This document shows, piece after piece, positions 1 to 6,639 of a stretch of DNA of 7,096 nucleotides. The position numbers and the translations under genes are program-made. The DNA lies in NCBI GenBank assembly GCA_005787665.1, contig SYAB01000364.1, positions 1 to 7,096 on the forward strand. Reading direction: 5' to 3'. The stretch is from Actinomycetota bacterium (GTDB lineage Bacteria; Actinomycetota; Actinomycetes; Mycobacteriales; Mycobacteriaceae). The notes under the pieces were generated by a model, which saw only the letters and a list, made by a program, of their open reading frames with translations, was not told where the DNA came from and did not search any database. How positions within the stretch are numbered: the first letter of the stretch is position 1; every line of letters begins with the position of its first letter.

Positions 1-51
1 CCCGGCGCGTCCCCGCACGGGTAACCACGACGAGAGACCGCCCCTGAGCTG

Positions 52-138
52 CGGAGGCGGAGGGATTTGAACCCCCGGTCGGTGTTAGCCGACTCTCGCT
101 TTCAAGGCGAGTGCATTAGGCCGCTCTGCCACGCCACC
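52..138 (-). tRNA. tRNA-Ser (anticodon UGA)
   Basis: Read on the minus strand this folds as a complete class II tRNA of 87 nt, ending at discriminator G73 (position 52). The D stem is 3 bp (GCA/TGC). The anticodon stem CTCGC/GCGAG encloses loop CTTGAAA, with anticodon TGA at 104-102. The long variable arm (GTCGG/CCGAC around a CTAACA loop) is diagnostic of Ser, Leu or Tyr, and the anticodon and G73 select serine. The T arm is GGGGG/CCCTC with loop TTCAAAT. The 3' CCA is not encoded, since the DNA continues C-A-G after G73, so it would be added after transcription. It decodes UCN codons, mainly UCA. One oddity: the acceptor stem GGTGGCG/CGCCTCC has a U3-U70 mismatch. Confidence 0.96.
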
Positions 139-145
139 GCCGATC

Positions 146-151
146 AGCCTA
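146..151 (-). promoter_or_regulatory. Candidate -10 element of the tRNA-Ser gene
   Basis: The minus strand reads TAGGCT here, which fits the mycobacterial TANNNT -10 pattern. Counting the last T as -7 puts +1 at about position 139, right beside the mature 5' end at 138, so the precursor would have almost no 5' leader. No convincing -35 was seen; a CTTACG at 174-169 matches TTGACA at only three positions. The call rests on the hexamer and its position only. Confidence 0.35.
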
Positions 152-170
152 ACGGTGCTGTGCGCGGGCG

Positions 171-176
171 TAAGCT
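171..176 (+). promoter_or_regulatory. Candidate -10 element for the quinone oxidoreductase (leaderless start)
   Basis: TAAGCT fits TANNNT and lies seven bases before the GTG at 184, so transcription would begin at 183-184, at or next to the start codon. No purine-rich Shine-Dalgarno sequence precedes this GTG, which agrees with the leaderless initiation that is common in mycobacteria. No clear -35 is present. This is an inference from spacing. Confidence 0.35.
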
Positions 177-183
177 TTGGCGG

Positions 184-1158
184 GTGCATGCGATCGGGAC
201 GGTGTCCGGCCGGCTCACCTGGCAGGACGTCCCCGATGTCTCGGCGGGCCCCGCCGAGGTGCTGATCGAGGTCCACGCCGCCGGGATCAACCGCGCGGAT
301 CTGCTGCAGGCTGCCGGGAAGTACCCGCCACCACCGGGCGGGAGCGAGATTCTGGGCCTCGAGGTTTCCGGCGTTATCACCGCCGTGGGTTCTGAGGTCG
401 CCACATTTACTGTGGGACAACAGGTTTGCGCGCTGCTGGCTGGCGGCGGATACGCCGAATATGTCGCTGTTGCGGCCGCGCAGGTGCTGCCCGTTCCCGA
501 CGGCGTCACGCTGGAGGACGCCGCCGGACTGCCGGAGGCCGCCTGCACCGTGTGGTCAAACCTCGTGATGGCCGGACGGTTGACCGCCGATGAGTGCCTG
601 CTGATCCACGGTGGCGCCTCCGGCATCGGCACCCACGCGATCCAGGTGGCCCGGACGCTGGGCGCCGAGGTCGCGGTCACTGCCGGATCGCCGGCCAAGC
701 TCGCGCTGTGTGGTGAACTCGGCGCCGACACCGTCATCTCCTATCAGGATGAGGATTTCGTCGAACGCGTTCGCTCCGTCACCGGCGGACGGGGGGCCGA
801 TCTGATCCTCGACGTGATGGGCGCGGCATACCTGGAGCGGAATCTGGCCGCCCTGGCCGTCGACGGACGTCTGGTCGTCATCGGGATGCAGGGCGGGGTC
901 AAGGCCGAACTCAACCTCGGCACCCTGATCGGCAAGCGTCTGACGGTGATCGGCACCGCGCTGCGCAGTCGCCCGGTCCACGGGCCACACGGCAAGGCCG
1001 TGATCGTCGACGCCGTGCGGGCATCGGTCTGGCCGATGGTCTCGGACGGTCGGGTCCGGCCGGTCATCGGCGCCCGCTATCCGATCGAACAGGCCGCCGA
1101 GGCGCACCGGGCACTCGGCTCCGGCGAGACCTTCGGGAAGATCCTGCTCACCGTGTAG
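184..1158 (+). CDS. NAD(P)H:quinone oxidoreductase, PIG3-like, zinc-independent MDR family (Rv3777 homologue)
   Basis: This 324-aa protein belongs to the medium-chain dehydrogenase/reductase superfamily, quinone oxidoreductase/PIG3 branch. It is expected to reduce quinones or similar electrophiles with NAD(P)H in the cytosol; the physiological substrate is unknown. The N-terminal GroES-like domain (about 1-125) carries GINRADLLQAAGKYPPP (34-50), typical of this branch, and lacks the Cys/His zinc ligands of alcohol dehydrogenases. The Rossmann domain (about 126-260) has the nucleotide loop HGGASGIGTHAIQ (142-154) and ILDVMGA (208-214). The length is normal for the family. I chose the GTG at 184 because translation from there (HAIGTVSGRLTWQ) has the short first strand expected of the family. 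The frame stays open upstream to 67, but that would cross the tRNA and adds no recognisable domain. It converges on the aminotransferase gene with a 6-bp gap. Confidence 0.93.
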   Translation: MHAIGTVSGRLTWQDVPDVSAGPAEVLIEVHAAGINRADLLQAAGKYPPPPGGSEILGLEVSGVITAVGSEVATFTVGQQVCALLAGGGYAEYVAVAAAQVLPVPDGVTLEDAAGLPEAACTVWSNLVMAGRLTADECLLIHGGASGIGTHAIQVARTLGAEVAVTAGSPAKLALCGELGADTVISYQDEDFVERVRSVTGGRGADLILDVMGAAYLERNLAALAVDGRLVVIGMQGGVKAELNLGTLIGKRLTVIGTALRSRPVHGPHGKAVIVDAVRASVWPMVSDGRVRPVIGARYPIEQAAEAHRALGSGETFGKILLTV

Positions 1159-1164
1159 GCGCAC

Positions 1165-2361
1165 TCATCCCAGCGATGCCAGGGTCCGCACCAGGTGGTC
1201 GACCTCCGACATCGTCGTGTAGGGCGCCAATCCCAGGGTGACGGCGCCACCGATCTCCCCGACCCCAAGCGCGTCGAGGGCTCGGGATGCGGGGTTGCCG
1301 ACGGCCAACACCCCGTTGTCGGCAAGCCGTTGCAGCACCCGTTCGGCGGGAATGCCGGCGACGACGATGCTCACCAGCGGAAGACGCTCGCGCGCGTCGC
1401 CGATCACCGTGATCAACGGAAGCGACCGCAGCGAGTTCATCAGATAGTCGAAGAGTTCGTCGAGATACCGACGCGCGGAATCCATCGACTGCGTGAGTCT
1501 TTGGCGCCTGCTGCCACTTGCCTCATCGTCCAGTGCGGCCAGGCTTTCCACACTCGCGGCGACGCCGGCCAGCAGACCGTACTGGTGCAGGCCGATCTCC
1601 AGGCGTGCCGCACCGGTCGCGCGGGGGTCGGTGGACACCGCACCCAACGTGTCGATCAGGGCCGGATCCCGGAACACCAGAGCGCCGATCGGCGGCCCGC
1701 CCCAGGCCGCGGCGTTGACCGCCACCACATCGGCCTCGACCTCGGTCACGTCGAGCAGACGGAACGGGGCGGCGACCGAATGGTCGACCACCACCAGGGC
1801 GCCGACGTCGTGGGCCAGCTTGGCCACCCCCGCGACGTCGACGAGGGTGCCCAGTGTCGAGGACGCCGAGCCGACGGCCACCAGTCTGGTGTCCGTCGTC
1901 ACCAAGTCCTCCCACTGCCACAGCGGGAGCTCACCGGTCTCGATGTCGATCTCGGCCCACCTGACGGAGGCGCCGTAGCGGTCGGCGGCACGCAGCCACG
2001 GCACGATGTTGGCGTCGTCGTCGAGACGGCTGACCACCACCTCGCTTCCCAGTCCGGTCCTGGTCGAGGCGGCCTCGGCCAGCGAGGCGAGCAGCACGGC
2101 GCGGTCCGCACCAAGGACCACACCGCGGGGATCGGCATTGAGGAGGTCCGCTACCGCCGCGCGGGCGGCGTCGAGAACGGCCAGACTGCGCCGCGCCGCG
2201 GGATGTGGGCCGGCGACATTGGCCGCCGCGCCCCGGAAGGCCGTCGAGACCGCGGTGGCGACCGATTCGGGAACGAGGAACCCGGCCTGGGCGTCGAAAC
2301 GCGTCCACCCGTCACCGAGGTCGGGATGCAGGCCACGCACGCGCGCGACGTCGTATGCCAT
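1165..2361 (-). CDS. Class V aminotransferase/cysteine desulfurase-fold protein lacking the PLP lysine (Rv3778c homologue)
   Basis: A 398-aa protein with the fold of class V PLP enzymes (SufS/CsdA-like). Recognisable blocks are [16 protein letters not shown] (111-126), [12 protein letters not shown] (165-176), VVVDHS (191-196, with D193 at the place of the aspartate that contacts the PLP pyridine nitrogen) and [15 protein letters not shown] (216-230). In SufS the last block is SGHKLYGPTGIG, with the Schiff-base lysine after His. Here that position is Ala219, and the only lysine in the protein, K181, lies in the helix before VVVDHS. An ordinary transaminase or desulfurase reaction is therefore doubtful. 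The ATG at 2361-2359 is preceded by AAGGTG at 5-nt spacing, and 398 aa equals the remembered length of Rv3778c. The gene is divergent from the galactan cluster. Its function is unknown. Confidence 0.92.
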   Translation of the reverse strand: MAYDVARVRGLHPDLGDGWTRFDAQAGFLVPESVATAVSTAFRGAAANVAGPHPAARRSLAVLDAARAAVADLLNADPRGVVLGADRAVLLASLAEAASTRTGLGSEVVVSRLDDDANIVPWLRAADRYGASVRWAEIDIETGELPLWQWEDLVTTDTRLVAVGSASSTLGTLVDVAGVAKLAHDVGALVVVDHSVAAPFRLLDVTEVEADVVAVNAAAWGGPPIGALVFRDPALIDTLGAVSTDPRATGAARLEIGLHQYGLLAGVAASVESLAALDDEASGSRRQRLTQSMDSARRYLDELFDYLMNSLRSLPLITVIGDARERLPLVSIVVAGIPAERVLQRLADNGVLAVGNPASRALDALGVGEIGGAVTLGLAPYTTMSEVDHLVRTLASLG

Positions 2362-2366
2362 CGCCC

Positions 2367-2372
2367 CACCTT
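2367..2372 (-). promoter_or_regulatory. Ribosome binding site of the aminotransferase-like gene
   Basis: The minus strand reads AAGGTG, followed by GGGCG and the ATG at 2361. This five-base spacing supports 2361 as the start, over the in-frame ATG at 2409, which falls inside the putative promoter. Confidence 0.6.
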
Positions 2373-2406
2373 CGACCCGTACGAGCAGCCGTCGCAGCCG
2401 CCTCAC

Positions 2407-2412
2407 CATACT
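2407..2412 (+). promoter_or_regulatory. Candidate -10 element for the galactan cluster (leaderless GTG)
   Basis: CATACT matches TANNNT except at the first base. With its last T as -7, +1 falls exactly on the G of the GTG start at 2419. There is no Shine-Dalgarno between this element and the GTG, so the first gene is probably translated from a leaderless mRNA. No -35 near 2384-2389 was recognised. Confidence 0.4.
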
Positions 2413-2413
2413 A
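2408..2413 (-). promoter_or_regulatory. Candidate -10 element for the aminotransferase-like gene
   Basis: The minus strand reads TAGTAT, a perfect TANNNT match. With the last T as -7, +1 falls at about 2401, giving a 40-nt leader that contains the Shine-Dalgarno at 2372-2367. It shares five of its six base pairs with the plus-strand -10 candidate. No -35 was recognised. Confidence 0.45.
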
Positions 2414-2418
2414 GGCCA

Positions 2419-4395
2419 GTGAACTTCGGCACCGGGGTCCTGATCGCGGTCCTCGTGCTGGCCGTACCGGGTGCCGTCGTCGGGCGGGCCGGAGGGCTGA
2501 GCTGGCCACTGGCCATCGCCGTCTCCCCGGCTCTGACCTATGGCGTGGTGGGGTTGGCTATCGTGCCGTTCGGCGCCGTCGGACTCCCGTGGAACGGCTG
2601 GACCGCCCTGGCGGCACTGGGTGCGGTGGCAGCGGTCGTGCTGGGCGTGCGTCTTGCTCCGGGCCGGCGCGCGGCACGGCCCACCCGCCGGCGACCCGAC
2701 GGTCCGGAACTGCTCGTCGCCGCCGGCGTCGTGCTGGGCGCGGTCGCGATCGGGGTCGCTGCCTGGCGCGGCATGCCGCACTGGCAGTCCATCCCGAGTA
2801 ACTGGGACGCCCTCTGGCACGCCAACACCGTCCGGTGGATCCTCGACACCGGGCAGGCCTCACCCACCCATATGGGCGAGTTGCGCAATGTGGAGACCCA
2901 GGCCGCGCTGTACTACCCGTCGGCCTTCCACGCACTCGCGGCGGTGCTCGCACAAGTTACCGGTGCCGCGCCGACCACCGCCTACACCCTGAGCGCGCTA
3001 GCCGCGGCGGTCTGGTTGTTCCCGCTCAGCGCGGGACTGCTCACCTGGCAACTGCTGATCGGCCGGGCCAGCCGCTGGCGCACCGCCGGCGCCGCCGCCA
3101 CCGCCGCCGCGCTGGCGGCGTCGTTCACCGCGGTCCCCTATGTGGAGTTCGACACCGCCTCGATGCCCAACATGGCGGCCTACGGCATTGCGGTTCCGGC
3201 ATTCGTGCTCGTGACGACATCACTGACCGACCGCGGCCGCATCCCGTTGGCCGTGCTGGCGGTGGTCGGGGTGTTCTCCGTCCACACCACCGGCGGTGTC
3301 GTGGTGGTGACGTTCCTGATCGCGTGGTGGTTGTTCGAGGCCCTCCCCCGGCCGGTGCGCAGCCGCGCAGGAGACGTCGCGACGTTGTCAGCCATCGCGG
3401 CAGGGGCTCTGGTGATCCTGCTCCCGCAGTTCACCGGTTTGCTCAAGCAGACCGAGATCATCACCGGCCACGCATTCCTGACCCACGAGGGCCGCCGGCG
3501 GGGCCTCTTCGACGCGGTGTTCCAGCACACCCGGCATCTCAACGACTTTCCGGTCCAGAACATCCTCATCGCCCTGGCCGGGGCCGGGTTCGTGCTGCTG
3601 CTGATCAAACGGATCTGGTGGCCGGCCGCGGTGTGGCTGCTGCTGGTGGCGGCGATCGTGCGCTCGTCGGCACCGTTCGGTGGCCCGCTGGGCGCAGCAC
3701 TCGGCACGTACTCCGACCTGTTCTACAGCGACCCCCGTCGGCTCTCCGGGGTGGTCACGCTGCTATTGACGCCGATGGCCGGTGTGGCGCTGTATGCGGC
3801 CGCGCTGCTGGTGATGGCGGCGGCGAGACGGAGCACCGAACGCCGACGGCACCTGCCGCGGGAGTTCTGGGTGGGCGCGACCGCGGTCCTGCTGGTATCG
3901 GTGTGCCTGGGCCTGGCCGTGCACTACTTCCCCCGGCACCGGTTCCTGATGGGCGAGAAATACGACCAGGCGATCGTCGGCGAGCAGGACCTGGCGGCCT
4001 TCGCCTATCTCGCCGCGCTACCCGGCGCCCGAGACACCGTGATCGGCAACGCCAACACCGACGGCACCGGCTGGATGTATGCGGTGGCCGGCCTGCACCC
4101 GCTGTGGACGCATTACGACTACCCGGTCCAGCAGGGGCCGGGGCGTAACCGCTTCCTCTTCTGGGCGTACGCCGACGACGCCGACCACGACCCCCGGGTC
4201 GCCGAGGCGGTCCATGCGCTGAACATCCGGTACGTGCTCACGAGTACCCCCGTGGTCCGTGGGTTCGTGATGCCCGACGGGCTAGTGTCACTAGGCAAGT
4301 CCGCGTCGTGGGCCAAGATCTACGACAACGGCGTTGCCCGCATCTACGAATGGCGCGGCGCGACGCCGCCGGATGCCACTGAAGGAACGGGATGA
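2419..4395 (+). CDS. Multi-spanning GT-C-type membrane glycosyltransferase, polyprenyl-phosphomannose synthase candidate (Rv3779 homologue)
   Basis: A 658-aa Ala/Leu-rich integral membrane protein with roughly 11-13 hydrophobic segments, among them about 5-23, 29-54, 61-79, 98-116, 187-214, 249-268, 276-304, 318-340, 380-415, 440-468 and 484-503. A polar loop after the fourth segment holds NWDALWHAN (128-136); its Asp130 suits the acidic motif that GT-C enzymes carry in an extracytoplasmic loop, but this is my inference. The C-terminal 150 residues (about 505-658) are soluble and probably periplasmic. Published work, as I recall it, assigned Rv3779 to direct synthesis of polyprenyl-phosphate-mannose, the donor for lipomannan and lipoarabinomannan. 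The frame stays open far upstream, antisense to the aminotransferase gene, but the hydrophobic N-terminus begins at this GTG and the length is close to Rv3779 (about 666 aa). The stop overlaps the next start as ATGA. Confidence 0.9.
   Translation: MNFGTGVLIAVLVLAVPGAVVGRAGGLSWPLAIAVSPALTYGVVGLAIVPFGAVGLPWNGWTALAALGAVAAVVLGVRLAPGRRAARPTRRRPDGPELLVAAGVVLGAVAIGVAAWRGMPHWQSIPSNWDALWHANTVRWILDTGQASPTHMGELRNVETQAALYYPSAFHALAAVLAQVTGAAPTTAYTLSALAAAVWLFPLSAGLLTWQLLIGRASRWRTAGAAATAAALAASFTAVPYVEFDTASMPNMAAYGIAVPAFVLVTTSLTDRGRIPLAVLAVVGVFSVHTTGGVVVVTFLIAWWLFEALPRPVRSRAGDVATLSAIAAGALVILLPQFTGLLKQTEIITGHAFLTHEGRRRGLFDAVFQHTRHLNDFPVQNILIALAGAGFVLLLIKRIWWPAAVWLLLVAAIVRSSAPFGGPLGAALGTYSDLFYSDPRRLSGVVTLLLTPMAGVALYAAALLVMAAARRSTERRRHLPREFWVGATAVLLVSVCLGLAVHYFPRHRFLMGEKYDQAIVGEQDLAAFAYLAALPGARDTVIGNANTDGTGWMYAVAGLHPLWTHYDYPVQQGPGRNRFLFWAYADDADHDPRVAEAVHALNIRYVLTSTPVVRGFVMPDGLVSLGKSASWAKIYDNGVARIYEWRGATPPDATEGTG
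4381..4386 (+). promoter_or_regulatory. Ribosome binding site of bpa
   Basis: GAAGGA lies five bases before the ATG at 4392 and inside the 3' end of the preceding gene. It is the strongest Shine-Dalgarno in the window, and it fixes the start even though the protein begins slightly later than the M. tuberculosis version. Confidence 0.7.
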
Positions 4396-4898
4396 CAGCG
4401 AACACCGACGACGACAACATCGAAGTCATCACCGGCCAGGATGACGCCGGCGAGGCGACCGGCGACGAACAACGGTCGGTGACCGATCTCGTCGAACAGC
4501 CGGCCAAGGTGATGCGCATCGGCACGATGATCAAGCAGTTACTCGAAGAGGTGAAGGCGGCCCCGCTCGACGACGCCAGTCGAAGTCGCCTGCGTGCGAT
4601 CCACGCCACCAGCATCCGCGAACTCGAGGATGGGCTCGCCCCGGAACTTCGCGACGAACTCCAGCGGCTGGCGTTGCCGTTCTCCGAGGACTCGGTGCCC
4701 ACGGACGCCGAGTTGCGGATCGCCCAAGCGCAATTGGTCGGCTGGCTGGAAGGCCTGTTCCACGGGATCCAGACGGCGCTGTTCGCCCAGCAGATGGCGG
4801 CCCGGGCCCAGCTGGAACACATGCGCCAGGGGGCACTCCCGCCTGGGATCGCACCGCCCGCGGGGAGCCCCGGTCACGGCACCGGGCAATACCTCTAG
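4392..4898 (+). CDS. bpa: Bacterial proteasome activator Bpa/PafE (Rv3780 homologue)
   Basis: A 168-aa soluble protein recognised from its conserved core, VTDLVEQPAKVMRIGTMIKQ (30-49), and its C-terminal GQYL (165-168). Known biology: Bpa (PafE) forms a dodecameric ring that docks its C-terminal GQYL tails on the 20S proteasome, opens the gate, and promotes ATP- and Pup-independent degradation of unfolded or selected proteins such as the heat-shock repressor HspR. Residues 1-29 are acidic and probably disordered. Residues about 33-145 are helical, with the well-conserved stretch AELRIAQAQLVGWLEGLFHG (106-125). Residues 146-164 form a Gly/Pro-rich linker that lets the docking tail reach the proteasome. 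It overlaps the upstream gene by four bases and lies 14 bases before wzt, so it is almost certainly co-expressed with the galactan export genes. I remember M. tuberculosis Rv3780 as 178 aa; the difference is in the N-terminal tail. Confidence 0.95.
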   Translation: MTANTDDDNIEVITGQDDAGEATGDEQRSVTDLVEQPAKVMRIGTMIKQLLEEVKAAPLDDASRSRLRAIHATSIRELEDGLAPELRDELQRLALPFSEDSVPTDAELRIAQAQLVGWLEGLFHGIQTALFAQQMAARAQLEHMRQGALPPGIAPPAGSPGHGTGQYL

Positions 4899-4903
4899 GG
4901 CGG
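4897..4903 (+). promoter_or_regulatory. Candidate ribosome binding site of wzt
   Basis: AGGGCGG, overlapping the bpa stop codon, lies nine bases before the TTG at 4913. The match is weak, but no other initiation codon exists in frame between here and the conserved N-terminus of the ATPase. Confidence 0.4.
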
Positions 4904-4912
4904 ACGGTCACC

Positions 4913-5725
4913 TTGACAGCCGACCCCTACATCGAGACGCGCGACGCCTGGGTCGAGTTCCCGATCTTCGACGCCAAGACGCGTTCGATCAAGAAGGCCT
5001 TCCTCGGGAAGGCCGGCGGTGCGATCGGTCGCAACAACGCCAACGTCGTGGTCATCGAGGCATTGCGCGACATCACCATGACCTTGCGGATGGGTGACCG
5101 GGTCGGCCTGGTCGGGCACAACGGCGCGGGTAAGTCCACCCTGTTGCGCCTGCTCTCGGGGATCTACGAACCCACCCGGGGCCGGACGGTCATCCGGGGC
5201 CGGATCGCACCGGTCTTCGACCTCGGCGTCGGGATGGACCCGGAGATCACCGGCTACGAGAACATCCTCATTCGCGGACTATTCCTCGGGCAGACCCGGA
5301 AACAGATGCTGGCCAAGGTCGACGAGATCGCCGAGTTCACCGAACTCGGCGAATACCTGTCCATGCCGCTGCGGACCTACTCCACCGGCATGCGGGTGCG
5401 ACTGGCGATGGGAGTGGTCACCAGCATCGACCCGGAGATCCTGTTGCTCGACGAGGGCATCGGCGCGGTCGACGCCGACTTCCTCAAGAAGGCCCAGACC
5501 CGCCTGCAGGCACTGGTGGAGCGTTCCGGAATCCTGGTGTTCGCCAGTCACTCCAACGAATTTCTGGCACGGCTGTGCAAGACCGCCATGTGGATCGACC
5601 ACGGCACCATCCGGATGCACGGCGGCATCGAAGAGGTGGTCGGAGCCTACGAGGGTGAGGATGCCGCCCGCCACGTCCGTGAAGTCCTGGCCGAAACGAG
5701 CCAGGACGGCTGGGCCGCATCGTGA
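4913..5725 (+). CDS. wzt: Galactan-export ABC transporter ATP-binding protein Wzt/RfbE (Rv3781 homologue)
   Basis: A 270-aa cytoplasmic nucleotide-binding subunit of the polysaccharide-exporter ABC class. It has Walker A GHNGAGKST (68-76), the polysaccharide-exporter motif FDLGVGMDPEITGYENI (102-118), an ABC signature in the variant form YSTGM (156-160), Walker B ILLLDE (176-181) with catalytic Glu181, a D-loop around GAVDAD (184-189) and switch His213 in ASHSNE. The protein ends soon after the fold, so it lacks the C-terminal carbohydrate-binding domain of O9a-type Wzt proteins and resembles the short Wzt class. With Wzm it is thought to hydrolyse ATP to move decaprenyl-diphosphate-linked galactan across the plasma membrane. 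The start is TTG; no ATG or GTG is in frame between the bpa stop and the conserved N-terminal motif. The stop overlaps the glfT1 start as GTGA. Confidence 0.94.
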   Translation: MTADPYIETRDAWVEFPIFDAKTRSIKKAFLGKAGGAIGRNNANVVVIEALRDITMTLRMGDRVGLVGHNGAGKSTLLRLLSGIYEPTRGRTVIRGRIAPVFDLGVGMDPEITGYENILIRGLFLGQTRKQMLAKVDEIAEFTELGEYLSMPLRTYSTGMRVRLAMGVVTSIDPEILLLDEGIGAVDADFLKKAQTRLQALVERSGILVFASHSNEFLARLCKTAMWIDHGTIRMHGGIEEVVGAYEGEDAARHVREVLAETSQDGWAAS

Positions 5726-6639
5726 CGGAGACGGTCTGCGCGGTCGTCGTCACGCACCGGCGCCCCGACGAACTCGCCACATCACTCGGTGTCGTCAGCA
5801 GCCAGAGCAGGATGGTCGATCACCTGATCGTTGTCGACAACGACCATGACGACAGGGTCCGCGAACTCGTCGACTCTCAACCGGTCCCCACGACCTACCT
5901 CGGCTCCCGCCGAAATCTTGGCGGCGCGGGAGGATTCGCGCTGGGAATGCTGCACGCGCTGGCACTCGGTGCCGACTGGGTGTGGCTCGCCGACGACGAC
6001 GGCCGCCCCCGTGACAGCGAGGTGCTGGCCACCCTGCTGGAGTGCGCGCGTCGGCACGGACTGGCAGAGGTGTCGCCGATGGTGTGCGCGATGGACCGGC
6101 CCGACGAACTGGCCTTCCCGCTGCGCCGCGGTCTGGTGTGGCGCCGACGGGTCGACGAACTGCGCACCAAGGATGCCCCCGACGCCGACCTGCTGCCCGG
6201 TTACGCCTCGCTCTTCAACGGAGCACTTTTCCGTGCGGAAACCCTTGAAGCCGTTGGCGTTCCGGATCTACGCCTCTTCGTCCGCGGTGACGAGTACGAC
6301 GTGCACCGGCGACTGGTGCGCAGCGGCCTCCCCTTCGGCACCTGCCTGGACACCGTCTACCTGCATCCCTACGGCAGCGACGAGTTCAAACCCATCCTCG
6401 GCGGCCGCATGCACACCCAGTATCCCGACGACCCGGTCAAGAGGTTCTTCACCTACCGCAACCGCGGCTACGTTCTGAATCAGCCGGGACTGCGCAAGCT
6501 GCTGCCCCAGGAGTGGCTGCGTTTCGGTTGGTACTTCCTGGTGACCCGCCGGGACCCGGCAGGCCTGCTGGAGTGGATTCGCCTGCGCCGCCTGGGCCGC
6601 CGGGAACGCTTCGTCCGACCGGGCGGTGGCGGGCGATGA
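5722..6639 (+). CDS. glfT1: Galactofuranosyltransferase GlfT1 (Rv3782 homologue)
   Basis: A 305-aa family GT2, GT-A-fold enzyme. The UDP-binding half shows VVVTHRRPDEL (8-18), IVVDN (36-40) and SRRNLGGAGGF (62-72). The metal-binding DDD motif is at 91-93 (LADDDGRP). RGDEYD (188-193) holds the probable catalytic base, Asp190 or Glu191. H215 and YRNRGY (245-250) match features of the mycobacterial Galf transferases. Known role of GlfT1: it transfers the first two or so Galf residues from UDP-Galf to decaprenyl-PP-GlcNAc-Rha, making the primer that GlfT2 extends into galactan. It acts at the cytoplasmic face of the membrane; residues 258-299 are basic and aromatic and may attach to it. The GTG overlaps the wzt stop with no good Shine-Dalgarno in between, so translation is probably coupled. 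The length agrees with Rv3782 (about 304 aa). Confidence 0.95.
   Translation: MTETVCAVVVTHRRPDELATSLGVVSSQSRMVDHLIVVDNDHDDRVRELVDSQPVPTTYLGSRRNLGGAGGFALGMLHALALGADWVWLADDDGRPRDSEVLATLLECARRHGLAEVSPMVCAMDRPDELAFPLRRGLVWRRRVDELRTKDAPDADLLPGYASLFNGALFRAETLEAVGVPDLRLFVRGDEYDVHRRLVRSGLPFGTCLDTVYLHPYGSDEFKPILGGRMHTQYPDDPVKRFFTYRNRGYVLNQPGLRKLLPQEWLRFGWYFLVTRRDPAGLLEWIRLRRLGRRERFVRPGGGGR

Noticed and set aside
12..21. CCCGCACGGG palindrome beyond the tRNA 3' end as a possible terminator
   Set aside because: A two-base loop cannot close and no T-run follows; positions 1-51 hold nothing I can call.
67..183. Upstream extension of the oxidoreductase frame to a TTG at 67
   Set aside because: It runs antisense through most of the tRNA gene and adds about 39 residues without family similarity; the GTG at 184 gives the normal N-terminus.
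1195..2418. Open frame extending the membrane glycosyltransferase by about 400 residues upstream
   Set aside because: It is antisense to the well-supported aminotransferase-like gene. The translation is rich in Arg, Gly, His and Gln with no domain, typical of the opposite strand of a GC-rich gene.
2362..2820. N-terminal extension of the aminotransferase-like frame on the minus strand, including an ATG at 2409
   Set aside because: The ATG at 2361 has a good ribosome binding site and gives the expected 398-aa length. The extension is antisense to the membrane protein gene and low in complexity.
3080..3122. GCC/GCG triplet-rich stretch that looks like a simple repeat
   Set aside because: It encodes an alanine-rich membrane segment in the correct frame; codon bias explains it.
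2835..4148. A 437-codon plus-strand open frame inside the membrane protein gene
   Set aside because: Arg/Gly/Pro-rich translation with no recognisable motif; a frame-shifted shadow of the real gene.
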